Positions 8,497 through 18,357 of a DNA stretch of 64,000 nt are shown piece after piece. How positions within the stretch are numbered: the stretch's first letter is position 1; each line of letters opens with the position of its first letter. Under the pieces are notes generated by a model. That model was not told where the DNA came from. It saw only the letters and a program-made list of their open reading frames with translations, and made no database searches. Source of the stretch: Thermohalobaculum sediminis (GTDB lineage Bacteria > Pseudomonadota > Alphaproteobacteria > Rhodobacterales > Rhodobacteraceae); NCBI RefSeq assembly GCF_023487995.1, contig NZ_JAMFKN010000001.1, positions 496,001 through 560,000 on the forward strand, given 5' to 3'. The position numbers were made by a program, and so were the translations under genes.

Positions 8497-9069
8497 TCAC
8501 TCATCGTCGTCGCCGAACAGGCCCAGCATGCCGTCCACGACATCCTGCACTGCGGCGGTGACCGCCTTGTTCGCCGCGTCCTCGAGCAGGCCGAAGCTCA
8601 CCTCGGGGTCTTCCTCGTTCACCACGCTCTCGCGGTAGGCGGCGATCTTGCCGACGCGCGAGGTCGGCGCGGCATTCGCCAGCGCGTTCTCGTTGGCATG
8701 CGCGGCATTCAGCGCGCCAAGCTGCGACGCCGTCGCCCCGTGCGCGCCATGCGCGTGGTCCGGATCGTGGCCGTAGCCGCGCCCTCGGCCGAAGCCGCGG
8801 CCGGTGTCGCCGTGATCGCTAGAGGCGGCACCATGCCCGCGCCCGTGGCCCCCACCGCCCTCGGCGCCGGCGGAGTCCGCGCCGCCACGGCCACCGCCGT
8901 TGCCGCCGCCATTTCCTCCGCCGCCGCCTCCGCCGCCACCGCCGCCCTTGGCATGGGCGATCGGCGCGCCGCCGGTCGGGCCGCCGACCGGCGCGGCAGC
9001 GAATGCAAGGCCGAGCGCGATCGCTGCGGCGACCGACGCAACCTGGCCTTTGGTTCCGAATTTCGACAT
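8497..9069 (-). CDS. Secreted Gly-rich protein with LGALNAAHA motif, unknown function
   Basis: A 190-residue protein. Residues 1-40 form a Sec signal peptide ending near AHA. Next comes a run of Gly with Asn spacers, then a Gly/His/Arg/Asp segment (RGHGAASSDHGD, GRGRGYGHD). A conserved-looking block follows, GATASQLGALNAAHA, with SRVGKIAAYRE, and an acidic C-terminus (LFGDDDE). The same order of elements recurs in the protein at 25777-26613, so the two are diverged paralogs. The mature protein should be periplasmic or extracellular and may bind metal through its His-rich stretch, but that is inference. Start at 9069: AGTGCGGGGGAATTCCTA lies upstream. Confidence 0.7.
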   Translation of the reverse strand: MSKFGTKGQVASVAAAIALGLAFAAAPVGGPTGGAPIAHAKGGGGGGGGGGGNGGGNGGGRGGADSAGAEGGGGHGRGHGAASSDHGDTGRGFGRGRGYGHDPDHAHGAHGATASQLGALNAAHANENALANAAPTSRVGKIAAYRESVVNEEDPEVSFGLLEDAANKAVTAAVQDVVDGMLGLFGDDDE

Positions 9070-9298
9070 TAGGAATTCCCCCGCACTGTACGCCGCACAA
9101 GACCCGGGTGCGGATGCCGTGCCGTCGCGGGTCCTCAGGCCTGGATGACCGGCAGTTCCCGCCGCCACGACGCGATCTTGCCACAAAACGCCACCTCGTG
9201 CCGCTTCGTTCCGCTGCACCGTCCGCGGATCGTTCCTTTTTTGCTCCCGTCGCGCTTGACGCGGCCGCGAAATCGGTTCATGTGTCCGTCCGACACTC
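9070..9298. other. Divergent intergenic region before the ilv leader
   Basis: About 230 bp between the start of the Gly-rich gene (minus) and the ilv leader (plus). It is less GC-rich than its flanks, with T-runs near 9238-9242. It must hold promoters for both directions. TTGACG at 9256-9261 is the best -35 candidate for the ilv operon; a matching -10 around 9277-9284 is weak. No other gene or RNA is seen. Confidence 0.45.
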
Positions 9299-9311
9299 AG
9301 GAGAGATGCCC

Positions 9312-9359
9312 ATGGGGCGGATTCTTGTAATCGCGGCGCGCGGGGAACGGATGGGCTGA
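9312..9359 (+). CDS. ilv leader peptide (MGRILVIAARGERMG)
   Basis: A 15-codon reading frame with AGGAGAG at 9299-9305 and consecutive Ile-Leu-Val-Ile codons (9321-9332). An in-frame ATG at 9306 would add two residues but is too close to the Shine-Dalgarno sequence. A leader rich in exactly the amino acids made by the downstream operon, followed by a terminator, is the mark of transcription attenuation by ribosome stalling. Stalling on scarce Ile/Leu/Val-tRNA would let antiterminator pairing form. The assignment rests on codon content and position. Confidence 0.75.
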   Translation: MGRILVIAARGERMG

Positions 9360-9408
9360 GCCCAAGCCGACCTTTGCGCGCATCTGGCCCCTCGACGGGG
9401 CTTTTTTT
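9352..9408 (+). promoter_or_regulatory. ilv attenuator (pause hairpin and terminator)
   Basis: A small hairpin, TGGGC-TGA-GCCCA, spans the leader stop codon (9352-9364). An intrinsic terminator follows: GCCCC (9387-9391), a 5-nt loop, GGGGC (9397-9401) and seven T residues (9402-9408). A G-rich stretch within the leader (9342-9345) could pair with the C-run of the terminator as an antiterminator; this pairing is inferred. The terminator lies 49 bp before the ilvI start, where it can only act on ilv transcription. Confidence 0.72.
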
Positions 9409-9457
9409 ATGCCCGGATGTCAGGCAGAAACCCGGGATCACGGCGAGGAGAAGATCG

Positions 9458-11206
<1,749 letters not shown>

Positions 11207-11250
11207 GGGCCGCCCGCGCGGCCGATTTCGACGGAGAGCAGTGGCGAGCG

Positions 11251-12096
11251 ATGGCCGACGAGACGCTGACAACCGGGCTTGCCGCGCCCGCGCTTCGCAA
11301 GCGGGCGCTGCCGGTGCTCTATTTCAGCTACGGCATGACCAAGTGCGGGTCGACGCTGGCCTTCGAGATGGTGCGCACCATCCTCGCGCAGGCGGGCTTC
11401 GCGCAGCCCCGGCTCAGCGCCGAGGCGGTCGCAGACTGGTCCGCGATCAACTTCGCCGAAGGGCTCGCCCCCGAACGTGTTGCCGCCCTGCGCCGCGAGG
11501 CGGAGGCTCTCGGCCACCCGGTCGTCGTCAAGCTGCATGGCGGCTGCACCCGTGCCGCGGCCGAACTGCTGCGCGAGGGCGTGGCGCAGGCGCACGCAGT
11601 CTACCGCGACCCCCGCGACATGGCGCTCTCGCTCATGGATGCGGGCGCGCGGGCGCGCGAGAACGGGCGCCCCGCCTTTTCCGAGATCGCGACGCTCGAC
11701 GACGCGCTCGTGGCGATGCGCCGCCAGCACCGGACACTCTGCACCTGGCTGCGGCGCCCGATGGTCGCGCCGCTGTGCTACGACGACGTGGCCTTTGACC
11801 CGGTGCGGACGATCCGGCGGCTCGCGCGCCAGATCGGCGTGCCGGCCGAGCCCGCCCATGTGCTCGAGACGATCGAGCGCGAGCGCTTCACCCAGCGCAA
11901 CAAGGCGGTGCGCGCGCGGCACGAGACCGAGCTCGCGCCGCAGGACAGCGCGCGCATCGCCGCCGCCTTCGCGCCGCTGACCAGCATCTCGATCGACGCC
12001 CGCGTACCGCGCTTCGCGGGCCAGCCCGCCCGCTATCAGGACTGGCGGCGGGCGCTCGCGGCCGCGGCCCGCGATCATCTCGAAGCCCCGGCATGA
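11251..12096 (+). CDS. Sulfotransferase-fold protein within the ilv cluster
   Basis: A 281-residue protein with two PAPS-binding features of sulfotransferases: an N-terminal phosphosulfate loop FSYGMTKCGSTLAFEMVR (residues ~26-43), and the 3'-phosphate segment YRDPRDMALSLMDAG (~118-132). The family transfers sulfuryl groups to carbohydrates, lipids or proteins, but many bacterial members have no known substrate. It lies 44 bp after ilvI and 88 bp before ilvH, on the same strand, so it is probably co-transcribed. This is an unusual place, since ilvI and ilvH normally adjoin. No signal peptide is seen. A role in branched-chain synthesis is unlikely on family grounds. Confidence 0.7.
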   Translation: MADETLTTGLAAPALRKRALPVLYFSYGMTKCGSTLAFEMVRTILAQAGFAQPRLSAEAVADWSAINFAEGLAPERVAALRREAEALGHPVVVKLHGGCTRAAAELLREGVAQAHAVYRDPRDMALSLMDAGARARENGRPAFSEIATLDDALVAMRRQHRTLCTWLRRPMVAPLCYDDVAFDPVRTIRRLARQIGVPAEPAHVLETIERERFTQRNKAVRARHETELAPQDSARIAAAFAPLTSISIDARVPRFAGQPARYQDWRRALAAAARDHLEAPA

Positions 12097-12184
12097 CCGG
12101 GCGCCGCCGGCCGCGGCACGCGAGACCGGCCGGACCAAAGGCACACGCCGCCCGCGGGGCGGCCAAGGACGGAGCGAACGGCAC

Positions 12185-12757
12185 ATGAGCCCGATGACCC
12201 TGAAGCCCGGATCGAGCGCGCAGAGCGCCTACAACCTGCGCTCGACCCTGCCCGAGAGCCACGAGCGCCACACGCTGAGCGTGCTGGTGGACAACGAGCC
12301 GGGCGTCCTCGCCCGCGTGATCGGCCTCTTTTCCGGCCGCGGCTACAACATCGAGAGCCTGACGGTGGCCGAGACCGACCACGCCTCGCACCTCTCGCGC
12401 ATCACCATAGTCACCAGCGGCACGCCGCAGGTGATCGACCAGATCCACGCCCAGCTCGAGCGCATGGTGCCGGTCCATGCCGTCACCGACCTCACCGTGC
12501 TGGGCGCCCATATCGAGCGCGAGCTGGCGCTGGTGAAGGTCGCCTCGACCGGCGAGAAGCGGGTCGAGGCGCTGCGCATGGCCGACCTGATGCAGGCGCG
12601 CTGCGTCGATGTCACGCTCGAGAGCTTCGTCTTCGAGATCGCCCAGACCTCGGACCAGATCGACGCCTTCATCGAATTGATGCGCCCGCTCGGCCTCGTC
12701 GAGGTGGCGCGCACTGGCGTCGCCGCCGTGATGCGCGGCAGGGAGCCGATGGAATGA
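12185..12757 (+). CDS. ilvH: Acetolactate synthase, small regulatory subunit
   Basis: A 190-residue protein with the N-terminal ACT domain HTLSVLVDNEPGVLARVIGLFSGRGYNIESL and the second ACT-like domain typical of IlvH/IlvN. It binds valine and stabilises and feedback-regulates the large subunit. The length is normal. The first 20 residues are variable, so the start could also be at 12194. GGACGGAGCGAACGGCAC precedes it. The stop overlaps the ATG of the following lipoprotein gene by 4 bp (ATGA), indicating translational coupling. Confidence 0.94.
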   Translation: MSPMTLKPGSSAQSAYNLRSTLPESHERHTLSVLVDNEPGVLARVIGLFSGRGYNIESLTVAETDHASHLSRITIVTSGTPQVIDQIHAQLERMVPVHAVTDLTVLGAHIERELALVKVASTGEKRVEALRMADLMQARCVDVTLESFVFEIAQTSDQIDAFIELMRPLGLVEVARTGVAAVMRGREPME

Positions 12758-13398
12758 TCCCCCGCGCGGCGCTCCTCGCGCTCGCCCTCGCCGCCCTCGC
12801 GGGCTGCGCGGCGGGCGACGGGCAGGACGCCGGCACCGCGGCCGGAGCCGATGCCGCCGCGCCCGCGACAGCCGAGCCGGGCGACGCCGCGGCAGCCCCC
12901 GCGTCCCCCGGCGCCGCGCTGCCGCGTCCCGGCGGCGCCCTGCCCGACCCCCAGCCGGGCGCCCCGGCAGGCGAGGGCGCAGGCCTGCGCGAGGTCGATC
13001 CCGCCGACATCCGCGACATCTACCTCGCCTTCGAAGGAAAGCCGGGCGGGGTCATGTCGGTCATCTTCGCCATCGACGCGAACGCGAACGCCAACCCCTC
13101 GGACGAGCCCGCGCTGCGCCTCAGCCCCGAGAACGGCGCCTGCAACCCGCAGGAGCTTTCCGCCTACCGCTTCCGCGAGGGCGCCTCGCGCGTCTTCAGC
13201 ATCGACGAGGCCCGGCGCGGCGTGACGCCCGACACCCTGCCCCGTTTCCTCGCCGCCGCCGTGACCGAGGCGATGCTGCGCGACGGCCTCGCCGCCCAGC
13301 GCGAGGAGACGCTTCCCCAGAACGTCTGCACCCGCAAGCTTTGGGAGGTGCTGGTCGCCAACCAGCGTGCGCGCGCTCAGGCCGCTGGACAACTCTAG
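12754..13398 (+). CDS. Lipoprotein of unknown function between ilvH and ilvC
   Basis: A 214-residue protein with a lipoprotein signal peptide: MIPRAALLALALAALAGC, lipobox LAGC, acylated Cys18. An Ala/Pro/Gly-rich linker (~20-80) follows, then a folded domain of about 130 residues with two further Cys (NGACNPQEL and QNVCTRKLW) that might form a disulfide in the periplasm. No family was recognised. It overlaps the ilvH stop by 4 bp and precedes ilvC by 106 bp. It should be anchored to a membrane facing the periplasm, so a metabolic role with IlvH/IlvC is not obvious. Confidence 0.75.
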   Translation: MIPRAALLALALAALAGCAAGDGQDAGTAAGADAAAPATAEPGDAAAAPASPGAALPRPGGALPDPQPGAPAGEGAGLREVDPADIRDIYLAFEGKPGGVMSVIFAIDANANANPSDEPALRLSPENGACNPQELSAYRFREGASRVFSIDEARRGVTPDTLPRFLAAAVTEAMLRDGLAAQREETLPQNVCTRKLWEVLVANQRARAQAAGQL

Positions 13399-13411
13399 AC
13401 CCATCCACTAA

Positions 13412-14527
<1,116 letters not shown>

Positions 14528-14553
14528 GCCGGCGGCGCCGGGGACGGCCGGGC

Positions 14554-15210
14554 ATGGAGGGAGCCGCCGCACTCGACGGCCTGCGCCTCTGGCTCGGCGT
14601 CGCCGGCACCGTCGCCTTCGCCGTCACGGCGGTCATTGCAGTCGCGCCGAAGGGGGTCGACCTCTTCGGCGTCGTCGTTCTGGGGGTCATCACCGCGGTC
14701 GGCGGCGGCACGATTCGCGACCTCATCATCGGCGTGCCGGTGTTTTGGACCCTCGACCAGACGCTCCTGTGGGTGGCGCTTGGCGCAAGCCTCGCGGCCT
14801 TCGCCGCCCAGCCGCTGTTCCAGCGCCGCGCGCTGGTCGTGGCGCTTCTCTACCTCGACGGGCTGGGCGCGGCGGTGTTCGGCATCCAGGCGGTCACCAA
14901 GGTCTGGGCGCTCGACATCGGTCGGCCGCTCGCGCCGATCCTGCTGGGAGTGGTGACCGCCGTCGGCGGCGGCATCCTGCGCGACGTGCTGGCCGGGCGG
15001 CCCACGCTCCTGATGACGCGCGAGCTCTATGCCGTGCCGGTTCTGACCGGCTGCACGCTCTATGCCGCGGCGCTGGCGCTGTGGCCCCGGCACGGGAGCG
15101 AAGCGGCGGTGGTCGCCGCCTGCCTCATCTTCGCGATCCGGGCGGCCGCGATCCGGTGGAAGCTGGTGATGCCCCGGATGCTCGTGACGCACGCGAGCTC
15201 CGACGGCTGA
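14554..15210 (+). CDS. TRIC-type cation channel / UPF0126 family membrane protein
   Basis: A 218-residue membrane protein with about seven hydrophobic helices and an internal repeat: AVGGGTIRDLIIG in the first half and AVGGGILRDVLAG in the second. These are the signature kinked-helix motifs of bacterial trimeric intracellular cation (TRIC) channels, formerly UPF0126 (YicG-like). Archaeal and bacterial members conduct K+ and Na+; some have been linked to glycine or metabolite flux. The start at ATG 14554 is set by homology; the frame open upstream reads antisense-like residues across ilvC. It lies 26 bp after ilvC, so read-through is likely. Confidence 0.85.
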   Translation: MEGAAALDGLRLWLGVAGTVAFAVTAVIAVAPKGVDLFGVVVLGVITAVGGGTIRDLIIGVPVFWTLDQTLLWVALGASLAAFAAQPLFQRRALVVALLYLDGLGAAVFGIQAVTKVWALDIGRPLAPILLGVVTAVGGGILRDVLAGRPTLLMTRELYAVPVLTGCTLYAAALALWPRHGSEAAVVAACLIFAIRAAAIRWKLVMPRMLVTHASSDG

Positions 15211-15240
15211 GCCCGGGCGGCCCCCCGCGGCGGCGCCCGC

Positions 15241-15624
15241 TCAGAACCGCGCAGCCCGCCCCAGCCTCAGCGCCATCACCAGCATGCCCCAGAACAGCGC
15301 CCCCTGCCCATGCGCCGCCAGCGTCGCGGGGCCGCGGAAGGTGACCAGCGCCAGCAGCCGTTCGGGCCCCGGGGGCAGGCCGATCTCGAGCACCCAGGGC
15401 GGTCCGCCGGCCAGCACCTCGAACCAGAGCGCCACCGCCTGAGGCGCGACCCAGGCGAAAAGCCAGAAGCCGAGGATGGCAACCGCCGCGCGTCCCGCGA
15501 TGCCACGCCCGCGCCCGACGCGCCGCACGGCCACGAGCGCCGCCAGCGTGAACACCGCCAGCACCGCCAGAAGTCCCGCCGCTGTCAGGAAATCGAGCTG
15601 GAAGAAAGGATCGCCGCGATACAT
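15241..15624 (-). CDS. Small membrane protein of unknown function
   Basis: A 127-residue protein with three to four hydrophobic segments (roughly residues 10-28, 45-65, 95-120) and no motif that I recognise. The start at 15624 is supported by TATCAG 6 nt upstream, a promoter arrangement that predicts leaderless transcription. It is divergent from the hemerythrin gene and convergent with the TRIC-type gene, whose stop codon is 30 bp away. Confidence 0.65.
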   Translation of the reverse strand: MYRGDPFFQLDFLTAAGLLAVLAVFTLAALVAVRRVGRGRGIAGRAAVAILGFWLFAWVAPQAVALWFEVLAGGPPWVLEIGLPPGPERLLALVTFRGPATLAAHGQGALFWGMLVMALRLGRAARF

Positions 15625-15630
15625 GCCCGT

Positions 15631-15659
15631 CTGATAGCCTAGGCCCCGCGGCCGCGCCA
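15631..15659 (-). promoter_or_regulatory. Predicted leaderless promoter of the small membrane protein
   Basis: Minus strand: TGGCGC (15659-15654), 17 nt, TATCAG (15636-15631), then ACGGGC and the ATG. The -10 with preceding GC matches neighbouring promoters; the -35 is weak. Confidence 0.4.
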
Positions 15660-15711
15660 GTGCCGCCCGCTCACGCCGCCGCGAGCACCGCACGGCCCAT
15701 CTCGGCCCATA

Positions 15712-15740
15712 TTGGCCCGGCGCCCCCGCCCTGCTATGCA
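15712..15740 (+). promoter_or_regulatory. Predicted leaderless promoter of the hemerythrin gene
   Basis: TTGGCC (15712-15717), 17 nt, TATGCA (15735-15740), then CGCGGC directly before the ATG at 15747. The 6-nt distance leaves no room for a ribosome binding site. Confidence 0.5.
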
Positions 15741-15746
15741 CGCGGC

Positions 15747-16316
15747 ATGACGCCCGACCCGCTCGCCCTCGCCTCGCGGTCCGGCCTGCCCGAGGACCTG
15801 CGCTTCCTGCTCGGCAGCATCCCGCGGCCGGACTGGCACGCGCATCCGAATTTCGGGCCGCTCACCCGCTTCTATCTCGACCGGCACGCCATGTTTCGCG
15901 AGCTTTCGGACCTCATGGCGGCGGATCTTCGCGCGCGCCTCGACGGCGCGGACGGGCGAGGGCGGCATCACGGCCGCTTCCTCAGCCTCGCCGGGCTCTT
16001 CCTGCGCGAGCTTCACACGCACCACATGGTCGAGGACCACCATTATTTCCCGGCGCTGATGCGGCTCGAGGCCCGGCTCGGCCGCGGCTTCGCGATCCTC
16101 GAGCGCGACCACGCGGCACTGGACGCGCGGCTCCACGGATTCGCCGCTGACGTGCGCGCCCTTGCCGCGGCTCCTCCCGGCGACCAGCGCGCGGCGCGCG
16201 CCATGCTCGCCGGGATCGAGGCGCTGGCGCCGCTCATCGCCCGCCACCTCGACGACGAGGAGGAGATCGTCATCCCCCTCATGCTCGACCGCGGCGAGGC
16301 GGCGCTGGGCGTCTGA
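15747..16316 (+). CDS. Hemerythrin-like cation-binding domain protein
   Basis: A 189-residue protein with a four-helix hemerythrin pattern: an early HxxxF/E helix (RHAMFRELSDLM), HTHHMVEDHHYFPALM, LERDHAALDARLH and RHLDDEEEIVIPLM. These supply the His, Glu and Asp ligands for a di-iron centre. Proteins of this type sense or store O2, NO or iron. The frame stays open upstream of 15747, but the added residues are unlike the family and the promoter sits immediately before this ATG. The FNR-like box of the next gene begins 14 bp after the stop. Confidence 0.83.
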   Translation: MTPDPLALASRSGLPEDLRFLLGSIPRPDWHAHPNFGPLTRFYLDRHAMFRELSDLMAADLRARLDGADGRGRHHGRFLSLAGLFLRELHTHHMVEDHHYFPALMRLEARLGRGFAILERDHAALDARLHGFAADVRALAAAPPGDQRAARAMLAGIEALAPLIARHLDDEEEIVIPLMLDRGEAALGV

Positions 16317-16330
16317 GCCCGCCCGCGCGG

Positions 16331-16344
16331 TTGACACCGATCAA
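16331..16344 (+). promoter_or_regulatory. FNR/DNR-type box upstream of the acetyltransferase gene
   Basis: TTGACACCGATCAA differs at one position from the FNR consensus TTGAT-N4-ATCAA, and the symmetry extends to 18 bp (GGTTGA...TCAACC). A -10-like TATCGT lies at 16368-16373, which puts the start near 16380 and the box centre at about -42.5. That is the geometry of a class II activator site. It suggests anaerobic or NO-responsive control by an FNR/FnrL, DNR or NnrR protein. Confidence 0.6.
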
Positions 16345-16402
16345 CCCCCGCGCGGCGCGCGGCGTGCTATCGTGGATACAAGGGAGATCGGGAGGGCCAC
16401 GG

Positions 16403-16993
16403 ATGCTGGGATTCGGAGAGCACACCTACCGGCTGCTCGCGCCGGAGGACATTTCGGCCGCGCGCGCGCATCTCGAGGCCTTCGACACCGAGGACCTCTT
16501 CCAGCACTTCCACCAGTTCATGGAGGCGGACGATTTCGACGACTGGGCCGAGCGTGCGCTGGGCCACGACCTCGTCGGCTGCTTCGAGCATGGCCGCCTC
16601 GTCGGCCTCGCCGAGATCGCCTATGACGAGGCCGAATGCGAGATCGCGCTGAGCGTCGACCCCGACCGGCGCGGGCGCGGCATCGGCACCCGGCTGTTCG
16701 AGCGCGCCTGCGCCCGCGCCATCGAGCGCGGCGCGCTGCGCGCGGCGGTGCTGGTCTCGCGCGGCGACCGGCCGATGATCGACCTCGCCGTTCGTCACGA
16801 GGGCTATACCGCCTACAAGCGCGGCGAGTCGCTGATCATGCCGGGCGCACCGCATTCGCTGCTCACCTGGCTCATCTTCGACCTCGAGCACATGCCGCCG
16901 ACCGACCTGTTCGGCAAGGCGGTGCGCAGCGTGCGCGTGGCGCTGGGCCTCGAGACCGAGCGCAGCACCGCCAACCTGCGCAGCCGCGATTGA
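16403..16993 (+). CDS. GNAT-family N-acetyltransferase
   Basis: A 196-residue protein. Motif A of the acetyl-CoA fold is clear: ALSVDPDRRGRGIGTRLFERAC (the R/Q-x-x-G-x-G/A loop), preceded by strand LVGLAEIAYDE. The acceptor substrate is unknown. GGGAGGGCCACGG before the ATG at 16403 decides this start over the open frame reaching to 16331, which would run through the FNR-like box. The SDR gene follows 64 bp later on the same strand. Confidence 0.85.
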   Translation: MLGFGEHTYRLLAPEDISAARAHLEAFDTEDLFQHFHQFMEADDFDDWAERALGHDLVGCFEHGRLVGLAEIAYDEAECEIALSVDPDRRGRGIGTRLFERACARAIERGALRAAVLVSRGDRPMIDLAVRHEGYTAYKRGESLIMPGAPHSLLTWLIFDLEHMPPTDLFGKAVRSVRVALGLETERSTANLRSRD

Positions 16994-17057
16994 CGCGCCC
17001 GCCCCGCCCTGCTCACCTGCACATCCGGCGCGGCGCGGCAGAGGCGAGGACACGGGC

Positions 17058-17828
17058 ATGGCGACAGGCATCGGCGAGATCGCGGGGCAGTCGGTCCTGG
17101 TGATCGGCGGCACCTCGGGCATCGGCCTTGCGGCGGCGCGCGCCTTCGACGCGGCAGGCGCCAGGGTCACGATCGCCGGCCGCTCGGCCGAGCGGGGTGT
17201 CGCCGCCTGTGCCGGCCTCGGCACCGACGCCGTGTTCCGGCGCTGCGACGCCTCGGAACCCGCCGATCTCGAGCTGCTGGTCGCCGACACGCTCGCCGCC
17301 CGCGGCCGGATCGACACGCTGATGGTCTCGCCCGGCACGACGCGGCTGCCGGAACTGCTGTTCCGCCAGAGCCTCGAGGATATCCGGACCAGCTTGACGC
17401 GCGACCTCGCCCCGGTGCTGCTCGCCTGCCGCGCGGTGCTGCCGGTGATGATGGCCCAGGGCGCGGGCTGCATCATCAACGTGGCCTCCGACGCGGGCAA
17501 GATCGCCACGCCGGGCGAGAGCGTCATCGGCGCCGGCATGGCGGCGATCATCCAGTTCACCCGCGGCCTCGCCATCGAGGGCAAGCGCAACGGCATCCGC
17601 GCCAACGTCATCACGCCCTCGCTGGTCGAGGGCACGCCCCTGACCGACCGGCTGATGGTCGAGGGCACCTTCCCCGCGAAGCTGTTCGCCAAGGCGCGCC
17701 AGCTCGCGCATCTGGGCCCCACCACGCCCGAGGACCTCGCGGCGCTGGCTCTGTTCCTCGCGGGACCGGGGGCTGCGCGCATCACCGGGCAGGCGATATC
17801 GGTCAATGGCGGCATCAGCGCGGCCTGA
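17058..17828 (+). CDS. Short-chain dehydrogenase/reductase-fold protein with altered catalytic residues
   Basis: A 256-residue SDR with an intact nucleotide-binding motif GGTSGIGLA (residues 17-25), an acidic NAD-site residue region RRCDAS, and the conserved strand IINVAS (Ser144). The catalytic YxxxK is not there: the aligned segment reads VIGAGMAAIIQFT, so Tyr is replaced by Ile157 and Lys by Met161. The fold and C-terminal ISVNGG loop are otherwise normal and the frame is intact. It may be a non-catalytic binding protein or use other chemistry. GAGGCGAGGACACGGGC precedes the start. Confidence 0.82.
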   Translation: MATGIGEIAGQSVLVIGGTSGIGLAAARAFDAAGARVTIAGRSAERGVAACAGLGTDAVFRRCDASEPADLELLVADTLAARGRIDTLMVSPGTTRLPELLFRQSLEDIRTSLTRDLAPVLLACRAVLPVMMAQGAGCIINVASDAGKIATPGESVIGAGMAAIIQFTRGLAIEGKRNGIRANVITPSLVEGTPLTDRLMVEGTFPAKLFAKARQLAHLGPTTPEDLAALALFLAGPGAARITGQAISVNGGISAA

Positions 17829-17857
17829 ACCCTGCCCGCCGTGGATCGCTTTTCCAA

Positions 17858-17886
17858 TCGACACCGCGCGTCCGAGGGGCTAGAAC
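17858..17886 (+). promoter_or_regulatory. Predicted secG promoter
   Basis: TCGACA (17858-17863), exactly 17 nt, TAGAAC (17881-17886). The start would be near 17893, about 60 nt before secG. Confidence 0.5.
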
Positions 17887-17952
17887 CGCGCCCGATCGAG
17901 GGCGGCCCGCGACGGCACGCCCCCTGAAGATTTGGACGGAGACTGCGCCGCC

Positions 17953-18357
17953 ATGGAGAATGTCGTTCTCGTCATCCACCTGATCCTCGCGATCTGCCTG
18001 ATCGCGGTGGTGCTGCTGCAGCGCTCCGAAGGGGGCGCGCTGGGCATCGGCGGCGGCGGGGGCGGGCTGGTGTCGGCGCGCGGCGCGACCACGGCGCTCT
18101 CGAAGATCACCTGGTTCCTCGCCATCGGGTTCATCACGACCTCGATCTCGCTCACCGTGCTCTCGGGCGGCGGGCGCGACACCGGATCGGTGCTCGACCA
18201 GTTCATCCAGGAGGGCGAGGGCCAGATCCCGCTGCCCGACCTGCCCGCGCCGGCCGACGACGGCGCCGCCCTGCTGCCGCCCGCCGCCGGGACAGCGGCG
18301 CCTGCCGAGGGCGCGCCGGCCGAAGGCGCGCCGCAGACGCCGCCGGCGGCTCAGTGA
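17953..18357 (+). CDS. secG: Preprotein translocase subunit SecG
   Basis: A 134-residue protein with the SecG pattern MENVVLVIHLILAICLIAVV, LLQRSEGGALGIGGG and a second transmembrane helix (ITWFLAIGFITTSISLTVL). The C-terminal tail is long and Ala/Pro/Glu-rich, as in other alphaproteobacteria. It sits in the inner membrane with SecYE and assists SecA-driven export. The start at 17953 is supported by homology; GGACGGAGACTGCGCCGCC lies before it. Its stop overlaps the GTG start of the next gene (GTGA). Confidence 0.95.
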   Translation: MENVVLVIHLILAICLIAVVLLQRSEGGALGIGGGGGGLVSARGATTALSKITWFLAIGFITTSISLTVLSGGGRDTGSVLDQFIQEGEGQIPLPDLPAPADDGAALLPPAAGTAAPAEGAPAEGAPQTPPAAQ

